DNA from: Xylocopa sonorina
Lineage: Eukaryota > Arthropoda > Insecta > Hymenoptera > Apidae
Length of the DNA stretch: 64,000 nt
NCBI RefSeq assembly: GCF_050948175.1
Contig: NC_135195.1
Location: 9,762,001 to 9,826,000, forward strand
Reading direction: 5' to 3'
Of the stretch, positions 9,601 to 21,500 are shown piece after piece; positions within the stretch are counted from its first letter, which is position 1; each line of letters begins with the position of its first letter. The notes under the pieces are model-generated. The model ran no database searches. It saw only the letters and a program-made list of their open reading frames with translations, and was not told the origin of the DNA. Both the position numbers and the translations under genes were made by a program.

Positions 9601-12600
9601 ATAAGAATTCGATGTACACATGACTCAATTACGAGGAAATAGATTCTGGCGACTTTAGATGTCTCCTGGTGCCACGGTATGTATTCGGAATTGTGTTAGC
9701 CATTCTGTATGGGCCGGAGAGGATTTGTGTGGGTTAGCTAGGGTTGGATGTAGTCCAGAGAGGTCGGACTTACTCTTGGTGGTTTATTTTTTAAAGCAAC
9801 TTGAATTGGATTTGCGGTATGAATATGTTAATACCTATTGTGATGAATCCTTTAAGACTTCCTTGTCGACGATATTAATAATCGCGATTCATTAAATAAT
9901 ATCTGCTATGCGTACGTGTAGGTACACGGGCAATCTTTGTATTAAAGGTGTGCAGCTGTCATTTTTATTTATATTCGATTTAATTATTATTTATAGTTAG
10001 TGTATGTACGCGTTATATTATTTCAGCATATAATTGATTCGTTTCTTATTGATTCGACAAATACGTCCATTTAACAGGATTCATAATGAAATTTACTTTT
10101 GCATAACATTTCTGTTAACCGAGCTATCGTAAAACGTGAAATGTAAATGTCATACACGTATATCACGTGTAGGCGGACACTTACATTTAATCGTTTTGCG
10201 CAGTCAAACGAACATTTTCAGCCGTTGGTAGAAATTCCTGAAAATTCTATTACAGCACGTGCAATATCGTTTAAACTTTTCCATATGAAATCGCAGACAT
10301 CTTTTACCATTCCTGTGTATCTAATAAAACATCGTTACCGCGGTTATTCTCGTACGTAAGACACAAGCATCGGTAGTGAAATTAAATATAACAATTCGAA
10401 CATTCCATTGAACTAAAGAAGGACGTATCACAATGGGACCTAGGGAAATCAGTGGAAGAAACTTCGTTGGCAAAGTTTCGTCAAGTTGGATGAAGAAGAT
10501 GAACGAAATGCGGTTTCTATCGCAAGTTTCAGTCTTGCGGAAGAGCACTTGGAACATGCTCCGAATATTAATGAATTTCTTTATGCTATTTCACACCTAT
10601 AATTTCTTACAATACCCTAACGTAAACTGCATTAGAAATTTTAATCCTCGTCGAGAATTTTGCCCCGTGGAAAAGGTTTCGTTTGATATTTCGGTGAAGT
10701 AAAATAAGGCGCATCGTATTTTCCTAAGGTTACATGCCGATACAAACACTATTTCCGAGCCGCTTCTGTATGTGACCATTTCACGTTACAAAAATCAATA
10801 TCAGACTGTATTCCTTTAGAAACCGGTTTGAATAAGAGCTGCGAGATACTCCGCTCGTCGATGTATGTAAGACGTTTTTAATGCGACACGTGTACACCGT
10901 TGCCTCGCGTAAGGGTTGACGCGAGGGTAAAACTAAATAGAAATGAGACATTTTCGCGCGTCGGTCAGGCTGCGAAAGGGACGTATTTTGTATATTACGT
11001 CATTCTTGCACTTAGAATGCCAGACGTGGGCGAATGATCAGATGTCGAGTCGGGGTTGAGGGAGGATCCGGGTAAAATGGTTCTCGTGTGATGCCTGAAA
11101 CGGGTAAGGCGACCACCGACACGACGCATTGAAAGAGAGCCACAAAAGTTCCGCTTTTCTTCGACCGTACACCGGCTACTTTTCAGAAATACTTCTCTCG
11201 CTTCGAGTCACAGGGTCCAGCTAGTACTTTATACAGCTTCTGATATATTTATATATCGAACTCGTATAAGGTCCGTGTTCGCTCGGTTGATCATTGCCCG
11301 TACGCATGCAGAGTTACATGAATTATGAATAAACATTGAAACGATTCGCAGAGTTCTATTAAATATTCTGTACGACCGACATATTCCGTTAAATGAATGT
11401 TAGAACATGTTTCGCGTAATACAAAAAAATGGTCACTCTTGCATATCTGTTATACAGATTTTATCATACGTTTATTTCCATTATACATAATAGCAATTGT
11501 TACCGTTGTAACGGTTTCAGTAGATCCATCGATTTGTATTATTAAAAGCAGAAATTAACGCTGCAATTGTTACCGGTATGTACGCCACGTTGAATGAAAT
11601 CAAGTGGATACTGAAGGTATATGGTCAGACACGTCAGTGACTACCAATGCATCGCTGTATAGAGGATACAGCCAAGTAGTATCACCGCAGAACAAGGGAA
11701 ACGATTTCCCAGTGGAACAAGTCAGCATTTGATGCTAACCTGGGAGTAACGAACCCTTTATCGATACTACCGTATCATAGTTCTGTTTAATTTTCTCTGT
11801 AAATATCAATCGAATTGGAAAATAGGGAAAACTGGATATTAATCAGTGTCGTAAATGTTCGATAGGAACGGTTATCGAATGTTGCTTTTCGAATACGCCC
11901 ATGCTACGACCACGTTGAAGATACCATTAGTCGGCCGAATGATATACTGCTCTATTTTGGATGCGATTCGCGTGAACGGCAAATTCTAGACGTTGCGTGT
12001 CCTCTAGCTTGTTCAACTTTATATTATAGTTGCTTCTCACGCGAGCAACAGTGCTTTACGTGCGTCCATCCCAACGAACCAATTTTCTGCCTAAAATGCG
12101 CGGGTTCAAAGTATCCTAAGTTTACAGTGTTAATAGTATCGTGTATCACCTGCTATTAAACAGGAGAATGGCTTCATTTTCGGAAAATCTAACGAGTTAT
12201 TCGTAAATCGTTATGATCATTTCGCGACGAAATGGGAAAATGGGTATAGTCGAAAGAAGGAGCATTTCGAAGAAGGTACACACGATACTCTTTCGATGAA
12301 ATAAAAATTGTCGCGAGAATGATGTTTCGCCTAATTTGCTGGGTCATAATGAGATGTTACGGGGTAACTACTGACCTTCGCGTTAGAATTCTAAACTAAA
12401 CGGAGTGTTCGAGCAGAAAGTGAAGGAACCCATTTAAACTACAGATTTCCAATTCGTACTCGCGCCTCGCTTAATCAATTTCCCGTGTAACATACCACGT
12501 GGGGATTCCTGTACGCGAAAGGCGTTTAAACTCTATCTGGCACGATGCCTATCGCAATAATTAACAGCGCGTTATACGCGACTGCGTATCGCTTCGCGCG

Positions 12601-12940
12601 ATGAACGATATGTAAAGAGAAAAAGTTGGAAAAAAGGGCGAAGAGGAAAAAGCGAAAGAAAGGGAGGACGAGAAGCGAGAAAGCGGATCGCGTATAATTG
12701 GGGAGGATTCGAAAGGGGGTAGCGTATCGAAAGATTCGCAGAGGAAGTCGGCTGGACGTCGATCGAGCGTGCGATCGTCGACAGAAACGTCGAATTAGGA
12801 ATGGGAAAACAATCGAGGCAAAATAGACGGGAGTTCCGCGAGAACAGTCGAAAGAGCTGGCTGTTCGTGGCTGTTCGTCGAAACGATCGTCGAACATCGG
12901 TGGCGTTCGTACCTCTCCGAGAGCTCCGCGCCTGCTCTAT
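6680..12940. other. AT-rich intergenic DNA between MBD2/3 and unc-13
   Basis: Divergent genes flank about 6 kb of AT-rich DNA. I find no recognisable gene, tRNA or transposon. Open frames such as 9,301-9,558 (minus) and 9,659-9,895 (plus) look random. The only coding-like stretch, 10,392-10,602 on the plus strand, is listed separately. Confidence 0.6.
10444..10602 (+). other. coding-like open stretch, unidentified
   Basis: A frame open from the stop at 10,441 to TAA at 10,600-10,602 reads like protein (KLDEEDERNAVSIASFS, EEHLEHAPNINEFLYAIS). I do not recognise it. An adjoining frame (10,392-10,484) is also coding-like (ELKKDVSQWDLGKSVEE) and would join it after a one-base shift, which would suggest a decayed gene. 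The third plus frame is open as well, so chance is not excluded. No convincing splice sites or start codon were found. Confidence 0.2.
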
Positions 12941-12958
12941 GCAACTGGCTTGACGTAG

Positions 12959-12972
12959 CAAGATGGCGGCGG
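12959..12972 (+). promoter_or_regulatory. unc-13: YY1-type core motif of the unc-13 promoter
   Basis: CAAGATGGCGGCGG matches the YY1 consensus AAGATGGCGGC, which in animals often sits just downstream of a TATA-less start site on the sense strand. It lies in a sharply CpG-rich block (about 12,860-13,250) about 2.6 kb before the unc-13 start codon, in the sense orientation. I infer that transcription starts near here. Confidence 0.5.
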
Positions 12973-13344
12973 CGTGTCGGAGGCGTCTCCGTCCGTACAG
13001 TGCTCGACGTCGAGCAGTCCGCGTACGTTCGCAACAACGTTTCACCGCATTAATGTGTTAGTGCATCCGGAGCACCGCACACGTCCGCGGCCACGGTGCA
13101 ATCTCGTGTTTCGTATCGTAATATCACCAACAATCAGACGAAACAACGCGGAACGACACGGGACGCGGCGAGATCAGTGCGAGAGAACACGACGAAAACG
13201 TAGAAGTCAGAGTGAACCTCGATCGTGTCACGTTCGCAATAATTATCGTTGATATCGCTTTGTGGTGCGTGTGCTGCTCGTCCCACCCCCCGCATCCCTT
13301 AACACCTTCGTTCTTCCTCCTTCCTTTTCCCTCCGTTTCTCTTT

Positions 13345-13430
13345 TTCTCTCTCTCTCTCTCTCTTTCTCCGCCACACATACAGACATACACACGCGCACA
13401 CATACACACACGTTCTCTCTCTCTCTCGTT
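13345..13430. repeat. compound CT / CA / CT microsatellite
   Basis: A CT run at about 13,345-13,368 is followed by an interrupted CA run at about 13,375-13,410 and a second CT run at about 13,412-13,428. Confidence 0.85.
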
Positions 13431-13478
13431 TCACATCCCTCTCTTCTTCTTACCTCGAACCAGAGCTCTGCCTTAACG

Positions 13479-13511
13479 CATATATATAATATATATACAT
13501 ATATATATACA
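13479..13511. repeat. TA microsatellite
   Basis: This is an interrupted run of TA dinucleotides in the unc-13 leader region. Confidence 0.85.
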
Positions 13512-13720
13512 ACGAGCGTTTACCACCTTCGTTTAATTCACCCCCGGCCCGGTGTTCCCTCTCTATCCGTCCCGTTTTCTCTCTGTGATCGCGGTGAAAT
13601 GCCCGTAACCGGTCGTGCCTCGATACGGCGACGAGGACGTGGCGCTTGTCGTCGGTGTACGGTTCCTTGACGAGCACGGGATACGTGGAAACCGGCGCAT
13701 GCACTGCAGCCCCTGCTACT

Positions 13721-14278
13721 ATGATAATAACGAGAAAGGTGGCACGGTGGGCGCTCCTCCTGATGCGAGAGGCGCTCGGCCGAACCTTAGCTGGACAAAA
13801 ACGGGTCGAACAGGGACGACGACACGATTGCAGAGCGATGCTTCCTCGTCCAGGCCGGGTAGATGACAACATCGACAGAGAGACCGAGACCGTGGCCACC
13901 GACCTGCACAGGACCAGCAGCTGCGTCCCGTTGGCGCTGCCGTTCTCCTACTATCGCTACTACTACCCTCGTGCTGGCCTCGCCGCCTCGTTGTTAAAGC
14001 CAGAACGCCCCACGCTTATCGACGACCACGAGGACGACTCGCTGCCGCTACTGACCGCAGGGTTCGACGGACAACCGGAACCGGAACCGACGTACTTCGA
14101 TTCAGCAGCCTCATCGACCGTGCGAAAACCGAAGGAGCAACAGGACGGACAGGAACACGGCGTACAGGAAACGGAGAACGTGGCCGGACCGACAGACGGG
14201 GAAGTAACAGTGCCAGCGAGCGCGGACAGTAATCGTGTTAACTTAAACCGGAACGCGCGTGCACGATTTTCCGCGTGA
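13721..14278 (+). CDS. 185-codon ORF in the unc-13 leader (uORF or small gene, unproven)
   Basis: I do not recognise the product. From ATG at 13,721 to TGA at 14,276-14,278 the frame encodes 185 residues. The N-terminal part is basic (MIITRKVARWALLLM). A tyrosine run (YYRYYY) follows near residue 83, then an acidic segment (DDHEDDS) and a Gln/Glu/Pro-rich disordered C-terminal third. The composition of the last 90 residues is protein-like and codons are GC-rich. However, the block is about 58% GC by eye, where long frames arise easily, and two other frames are partly open. It could be a separate small gene, an upstream ORF that restrains Unc-13 translation, or chance. Conservation across relatives would decide. 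Confidence 0.3.
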   Translation: MIITRKVARWALLLMREALGRTLAGQKRVEQGRRHDCRAMLPRPGRVDDNIDRETETVATDLHRTSSCVPLALPFSYYRYYYPRAGLAASLLKPERPTLIDDHEDDSLPLLTAGFDGQPEPEPTYFDSAASSTVRKPKEQQDGQEHGVQETENVAGPTDGEVTVPASADSNRVNLNRNARARFSA

Positions 14279-14498
14279 CCAACAGCCCCTCGCTGTTACG
14301 CTGTGTCGATGGTAATCGCGGGTGCGATTCGTACACTACCGGCGTGGTAACGGTTACGACCGAAACGGAACGACCCTCGTGCATACACAGTAGTTTACGT
14401 CGAACGCAATAACACTTTAATCGCTGTTTTAATCATTAAAGCGGACAGAGCTTCTGAGGTACTAGTTATACACAAAGGTGTCGCGTACACACCCGTAC

Positions 14499-14560
14499 AC
14501 TTACATACACACACACACACATCGACACTGACACACATACACGCACAGATCCATACACAC
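14499..14560. repeat. CA-rich microsatellite
   Basis: This is an interrupted ACACAC run in the unc-13 leader region. Confidence 0.8.
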
Positions 14561-15119
14561 AGGCACACCAGAGATACGAAAACACGTATACCAAGGCAGT
14601 CAACGGAACGAGGTATACGTGTGTACGACGCGCGTGATCGTCTCGTGTGTCGTGGATGTCAGTGACAATAAAATCGGCCAGCAAAGTGCGTGTACGTTAA
14701 TAGTCGTAAATTCGCCGGCTCGTTGCTGGTCGTAGTTCCGAGAATTTCGAGTAGCTGCGAATTTTCACCGGCGTTCGCGGTACCACAGAACTAAACAGAC
14801 AGAGCGTCGCGCGACAATACCTGCCGGGGAACCAGAGGAACGGAAGCTCCTTGCCATAACCTCGTCCTTGTGTTGTTGGTGCACGCGTGCCGGGTGACGA
14901 ACAGAAATACTGATCTGAGCTAGGTGAAAGACACGCTGCGAGCACAGTGTAGCCCGTTGAATGCGAACGAGGGGAAAAGACAGAAAACGTACGAGAGAAA
15001 ATAGAGGACAAAGGAACGGGAGAAGTGTGATATCGAACTGCCCGTTGCATTCGTACTCCTGCCTTGAAATTTCGATTCGTGTAGCGCCATATCGCGACAC
15101 ACATATACATATTGCGTCT

Positions 15120-15282
15120 CCGCTCTCTTTCTCCCTCTGTCTGTCTCTTTGTCAACCCCTTCCGTCTCCTCCTCTATCTCTCTTCCTCTCTCTTTATTTC
15201 TCTGTAATATTTACATACATATATGCATACGTATTATATACACATATACATATATAAATATATATACGAGTATATATGCACG
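15120..15282. repeat. CT-rich tract followed by TA/CA-rich tract
   Basis: About 90 bp of pyrimidine (CTCTCT with CCTCC) is followed by about 65 bp of TATA/CATA repeats ending near 15,282. They lie 270 bp before the unc-13 start codon. Confidence 0.8.
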
Positions 15283-15554
15283 TATAAACACACACGTGTG
15301 TTCCCGCATTCACACGTCCTATACGTGGTACAGGCGCACAGTGCGAAAAAAAGAAAAGAATAAAAGAGGATAGAGTAATATTCGGCACGGGAAGAGGGTT
15401 GTACGTCTTATACGCGAGTGTGCTCCTTCGATCCGGCGTGTCTCGTTATATAGCTGCATCACTTTCCTACGGATCTCCACGCCACGTCAAGTGCCGCTCG
15501 GCCAATTAAGCGAAACTCTCTACGTTAAGCCGATCTACCGGAACATCTTCGAAT

Positions 15555-15576
15555 ATGTCGCTGCTCAGCGTCACGG
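15555..15576 (+). CDS. unc-13: unc-13 exon 1 (coding part)
   Basis: ATG TCG CTG CTC AGC GTC ACG G is followed by GTAAGT, a perfect donor. It encodes MSLLSVT and the first base of Val8. Confidence 0.92.
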
Positions 15577-18500
15577 GTAAGTATTCTATACATTTTTTAT
15601 TTTCTTCTACCCTCGCGTATCACTGGGGTGCCGGTACGAGACGTCGAAGCGTGCACCTTCCACTTTTGATACTTCGATTCCTGTCGGCTACCAAATGTTT
15701 CCTTTCACTGTTACAACGGTTAGGTACTTTCTTATTATTTCATCATTTTTATATATAAACGTCCTGTCTCTATGTCGTATCGTTAGAAATGGAAAAATGT
15801 TATCCTTGTTCAGCCGCTATCGTTTAATTAAGAAACGTACGCACCGATCTACGCGAGAAATTGCCGTAAACGGTTTCGTACGGGTATCGTCTCGATTTAA
15901 ATGGGTCATTTTATTCTAGAACAGTTTACTAGAAATTCTCTGGTAGGACCTGAAATAGAGTTATAGAGCTGACGATAAAGTAAGGTTAGAGCAGCCGTGC
16001 AAGGATGGCTGCCCCGGAACGGCCCGAATATTTTACGGCGCCCTCATCAGATTTAAAACTTTTTTCCTGTTTTGGAATAAGCTACTCGAGGGCAGCGAAT
16101 GCATCTAGGCGAACTTGTAGAGACGAAGAAATACGCGAGATACGGAGTAGCCGCGTGGAACGAATTTTGACCGACACGCGTGGCGAAAATATTAATCAAC
16201 GTTATTGCAGTCGTTAATTGAGCCATTAATTAAACATGTTTGCTGGCGCGTTCGACGATGCACTTCGACTACGATCGACAATATTCGAAGCATATTTTCT
16301 TTCCGCGTTTTGTACGCGTACGACCATATCGCGAATAAACACGCTTAACTTTCCTTTCGGGGGAAACAAAAAAGAAAAGCAAATCGAGCGTATTTATTTT
16401 TATCCAGCTGCCAGAAATATCTGGGATAACAGAAAATAAGGGGAATTGCTTCAGAGGCTTTGTCTTTTTTTGAGTAGCCGCAAGTGCAGAAAATGAAAAC
16501 ATCGATTCAATCACAGATATTCATTTATTTTCCTTGCCCGCCGTGTTTTTTTACAATATTGATTTTGATACTTTTTACTCGTTCCGTGGTTAAATAATCT
16601 TCAGGTATAGAATACGCAATCGGACGTTTCATAAATTTAGTTCAATTGCGTAAGTAGGTCAAATTGTTATTTCATAGACGTTTGAATATAAATGAAGAAA
16701 GCTCTAAAGAACGTTTATCGATCTTTTAGTATTCAATTTACGTTTGATACTGACGTGGAGGTTTAGTATGTCGTAGGAGTAATCCTTTGCTAGAGGGCAT
16801 CTCATTTCTTGGTATAGAGCAATCGCTATAAATACATTCGATTATCATTGTGAAACGGGGGTGGACAGAGCTCCATTAATAGTGGGTGCACGATTACTAG
16901 AAATTTATTGTACGTGACTGAAGTTTACGTGCAATACATGCATATTATAATTCACCTATTTGTCGTTGTCCACTTATATTTTTCAGTTTCGAGTGAATTC
17001 TATGTAAGAAAATACTCTCTTTGCCCGTGCAATTCAAGTACTTGGCATTACCTTTCAGCGAATATAAAAATACAGAATGTAAGATGTAGTTATTCGACAT
17101 CGAGTTAAGTTAAATGTCATTCAAAGGTAAAAAGGCTGCGTGCGATACTTTTAGTATTTCGCAGCTGTTTATTTTCAGCATCCCTATTATCATTTAATGT
17201 CTGTAAATCGTAGAAACGATCGCGGCGCTTTTGTATTACGCACGGACGTTCTCGCGCAGCAGTTGCTGAAATGACCAAAGTTAGAAATTACATTTCGTAA
17301 AACGAACGTCCGCGCAGGGTCGTCGGGGTGTCTGTTTTATTGGAAAACCATCCGAAGATGGGAATAGAGGGAACAAGGAATAGCGCTAAGAGTCGATGTG
17401 ATAATTTCATTGGTATCGAGCATCACGGTTACATTGCCGTTCCTCTACCTTCATCTGCAGATATTACCACTGATTTTTCTATCCTGCTTAAAGCAAACTA
17501 ATTGCCAATTAATTTTCATACTTTCATCTCGAGCAAATTTTACCGATTTTCTTTCGTCGAGAAGATATCTTATACGTACCTAAGTCTTGCCTTGCGTTTC
17601 GTTTTCAGCGCATCTCGAATTTTTAGTTTAAAAAGCTAAATCCTACTTATATCCTTGTTTTATCATCATAGTATAGAGGAATTTCAGTTTCCAATACGTA
17701 CACCTGCATCAACTTCCCGTCGAAGTATCCAGGATTTTCTTCCCATTCTGACTTTTGTATTCGTTCTAGCGAGGTCCGCGTATCGAACGATTTAACCGAG
17801 TAGTATAAACGACCGAGAGAACAGTTCCTTGAGGGGTTATTTCTGGGTCGAGTCAGACTCGATCAGTGACCGCCGCCAATATCCTCTAATGTATATCCTC
17901 AAACGTGGAATATCCCGCGAGATTTTACGCGCACCGATCCTTTCTATTCGCAATCCCCTCTATCCCATTTATACGAATCAAGTCAAGCTTCTGGAATGCT
18001 TTTTTTCTTCATAGAAAAATCGATGCTTAAGCCGGGCTGCGTACAGGCGACAGATTCCAGCGATCCTTCCCGGGAGCGAAACAACCGGGAACGCTAAAGA
18101 CGTATTGACCAACGAATAACGAGAAGCGATCGTCGACGGTTCTTTCATCTTTGTCCCACATATCTGCTCGTAAATATCGCCGGGCGGTCTTTTTCCTTCT
18201 TCCTGCTCATCTAGGCACGTAGACGCACGTGCACAGATCGCGTAGGTGTATTCAGGTGGTATAACGTTCCTTCGACTGTGTGCATGCGGTTGGTGTACAC
18301 CGATAACAAAGCGCGCGAGTGTTCGTTCGTCTATGACTACGGGAGAGCGAGAGAGGGGACGAGGGTGAGAAGGTGAGAGGGTAAGAGAGGCGAAAGAGAA
18401 AGAAAGAGAGGCGAAAAGAGAGAGAAAGAGAGATGGAGAGAGAGCATAGTGCAACGGTTGACCCCGGTACACGGGGTCATTCCCTTCTTCAACCACCGCC

Positions 18501-21500
18501 ACCAACCCCCACTTGCCACCCCGGTTCTACCGCTCATCTACCATCCCTACTACCGCTTCCCTACACCCCTTCTCATCCTCGTATCCTCCACCAACGCTCT
18601 GCCATCGCGACCACGCAACTCGACTCTCCTCTCGCTTGCCCGGCCGCCGATGTAGCTACAGAGGTGCTACGGGAACGTAAACTCTCGTGCATACGTTGGC
18701 TGACAGGGACGATCTGAGGCGAGAAGCTCCACCTAGATCTTCCTTTGCCTGTCAGTCCGCCGGACAGGTAATAACTTACGAGATATTTGATTTATGGTAA
18801 TGTTGATAGTGACGGGTTCAACCGTGTATCGAATGCCCACGACGTCGTCTTGCGCCGAGCTAATGATCGAAACCGCTACCCTTCGATCGTTCCAGCGGAC
18901 TTTTCAGGAGAGCTTTCGAGTCGGTCTTCAATCGGATTAACGTTTCGCGAGATTTTTAACTGAGAATTCTTTCGCAAGCGTGGCAAGTTATAACGCTAAG
19001 AGATCGGTTCATCGTGCGGGACTTAAGGATTTCGAGATCGAGTTCCGGAAAAGTTGCAGCCGAATTTCGTTCTATTATTTTCAGTCACGATGGTTCTACG
19101 AATGCACTAAATCACGACGCACGCTCGACGGATACGTGTGTAGTCGGTTTTGATTTTTTTTTTTTTCCTCTTCTATTGATTTCATCCGAATTGACGGGGG
19201 AACAGGGCAGAAAACCGGGACAGGATTAATAGGAGAATCTCGGAGGATTTGCAGTTCTAGAGATTACACGGATGAGATTTGAATGTAACAAGAATTTATG
19301 TTGCCGCGTTATTTATTGCAAGGTGACTACAGTTCGAGCGGCAAGCTTTATTTATTCGCCACCGGTGTATCGGCGATAAAAATAGGTCGGTCTGATACGA
19401 TGAGAAACGTCGTCGTGGTCGTATCTTTACAACTGCACTTGGGAAGATATCGTCTCGCGGCGGGAAGAAGCATTTCGGCTGGGTGTTTATTATCGGAAAC
19501 GATCAATCTCGCGAGAGATTGACGACGTCGCGTCATAAATACGCGCATACGTTCCACGCGTGGGCGGTTGAAGGGGTGGTCCCGCCAGATTATGGTCCCG
19601 GCATACGGGCGCATACTTTTGGTGTGTATATTTTTGAAACGACACGGGGTCACGCAGGTTATTCGGGTCACCTCGAAATCCAAATACGTCGACGTGGAAA
19701 CGAGACTAATAAAGGAATGCTTTCACGACGCCTCTGATTACGTGTGCTTCTCGAGTTATTATAAAAATGAAAGTGAAGAGAATGGGGACGGTCGAGGGTG
19801 TATTTTCTTTGGGAACCACCGGCTTTAAAGCCGCGAACCGGAGCCGGGACGACGTTAATTTATTCGTGATCATGAAAGTGCGAATTCCTACCGCTTTCGC
19901 GACAAAGGACACGAGCATAGTCGTAACAATGCCGCCGAGCCGAGGAATCTCCTGGGCGAGAAACAGAATGAATGACTTCCCAGAGCAACGACACATTATT
20001 GAAGAGACGGCGAGAAGAAAACTGAAAATATTGCGTGGTTTAGTACTTTGAATATGTATCACGGTCTTCGTGCTTTGGACCGTGAGCCACCTAGTTTGTA
20101 ACTAAGCGGGTGAGTTGAAAGAGGGTAACGTATATACACCTATAGCACCTCGTTCGTCTACAGATTTGTTTGAAAGCGTCGTGACACTTGTTAAAAACTA
20201 GTCGAGACGCTCTTCGTATTTTTCATATGTTCGCTCGCCAACTGACCCTGCATTGACGCAATCTATGCACGTAACTATTGCGTTTCTCTGTTTGTTACAT
20301 TTTATGCATTACGCAACACGTATTACGATCAAAGGGGTATTAACGCTTGATACGATCAATGCTCCAGACGCAAATGCCGTGCATTTACGTTTACCAAGAA
20401 TCCCACGTATACATGAATAGTAATTCTCCGTTGTCGTGTGCGCGCGTTTCAGCGGTAACGGAATGGTAATCGAACGGTCGTCGAATTCGTCGGGCGACGA
20501 CAAATTTTATCGGATACGCGCGAGCAATTTGTCGAATAGAGTATATATAATTAAAGCTGAAAAGAAAGGCGACGCGAGAAAGAGTTTAGCTACTGTTTAC
20601 CCGATCTATTCTATTTCTTTTTCTTCTCGCGTTTCGTTTTTTCTCCTCTTTCCTCTTCTTTGTTGCACGCTCAAAGGATTCGCGCTTGCGAACCCCCGGC
20701 TTCAGCTTTTTTTTTTCCATTCACTGCGTATAATATTTTTCAATGACAATGTCTCTCTCTGCCAGAGACCTACTTTTTGCAACTCGCACTTAGAAAGGGA
20801 ACAACGTTGCATTTGAACGCCGCGTTTTTCACCATGTCGTGGAAATGTGTCATCGTTAATGGAGATGCATCGCCTACAATAACGAGGACAATCTATTTTA
20901 CACTCGTAAAGGCCGGCCAAACTTCATTTCGGCCTGACTGGCAGGGAGGTTCGTCACTATGGAGGGACTGATATACGCACGGCCCATTATTTCGCGTGGA
21001 CGTTCTTTTATGAACAGCGGAGGATCGCGCGCCGCCGGTGGACATTTGTTCGTCATCCGTCGTTACGTTTATAAACATGAGCGAACGTCGACGTTTGATG
21101 CAAACGATAACGTCTGGTGCTGGAAAAGGGAGTCACTGTTCTTGCGTTTATCGACGATTTCTATCGATTGCGCTGCCCGCGTTCACTGCAAAGCGGAACG
21201 TCGAGCAAGAAATTTCAAGCTGGGAAATACATAATTTACGAGGAGGATCGTTTATTAAATTATACGATCCTCGGTTCTTTGTCAGGCAACGATGAGAGAT
21301 GCTCTCGATATCCGATGTATACTTGCACGCCTTCTTGCCATTTATCGAGTAGTTTAATTCCGTACGTAGCAGACAATATCGACTGCAACTGGAAGATGAA
21401 ATTGCATCTCGCGTGCAAGTTATATGCGGCTGCAAACATTTTCCGATTCCGTAAATTTCCCTTGGCGGAGTCTTCGTTTTTCCTGCTGAAATGTCATTTC

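Larger units (their letters stand above)
13000..15554 (+). other. unc-13: unc-13 5' leader region, microsatellite rich
   Basis: The stretch between the CpG-rich promoter and the unc-13 ATG is GC-rich and dotted with CT, CA and TA repeats. I cannot tell whether it is one long leader exon or a leader with an intron. No GTAAGT or GTGAGT donor was noticed in it, though a weak acceptor TATATAG is present near 15,450. Several upstream ATGs are present, including 13,598 (23 codons) and 13,721 (185 codons). Confidence 0.45.

Noticed and set aside
12526..13045. Long overlapping minus-strand frames (123, 157 and 80 codons)
   Set aside because: The plus strand is purine and CpG rich there, which depletes stops on the other strand. 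The translations are Arg/Ser/Leu low-complexity and the frames lie over the unc-13 promoter.
17978..18505. 175-codon minus-strand frame
   Set aside because: Its first third is the complement of the GA-rich tract, giving Ser/Leu/Phe repeats. The remainder has no recognisable domain, and in a 22-kb intron a frame of this length is not surprising.
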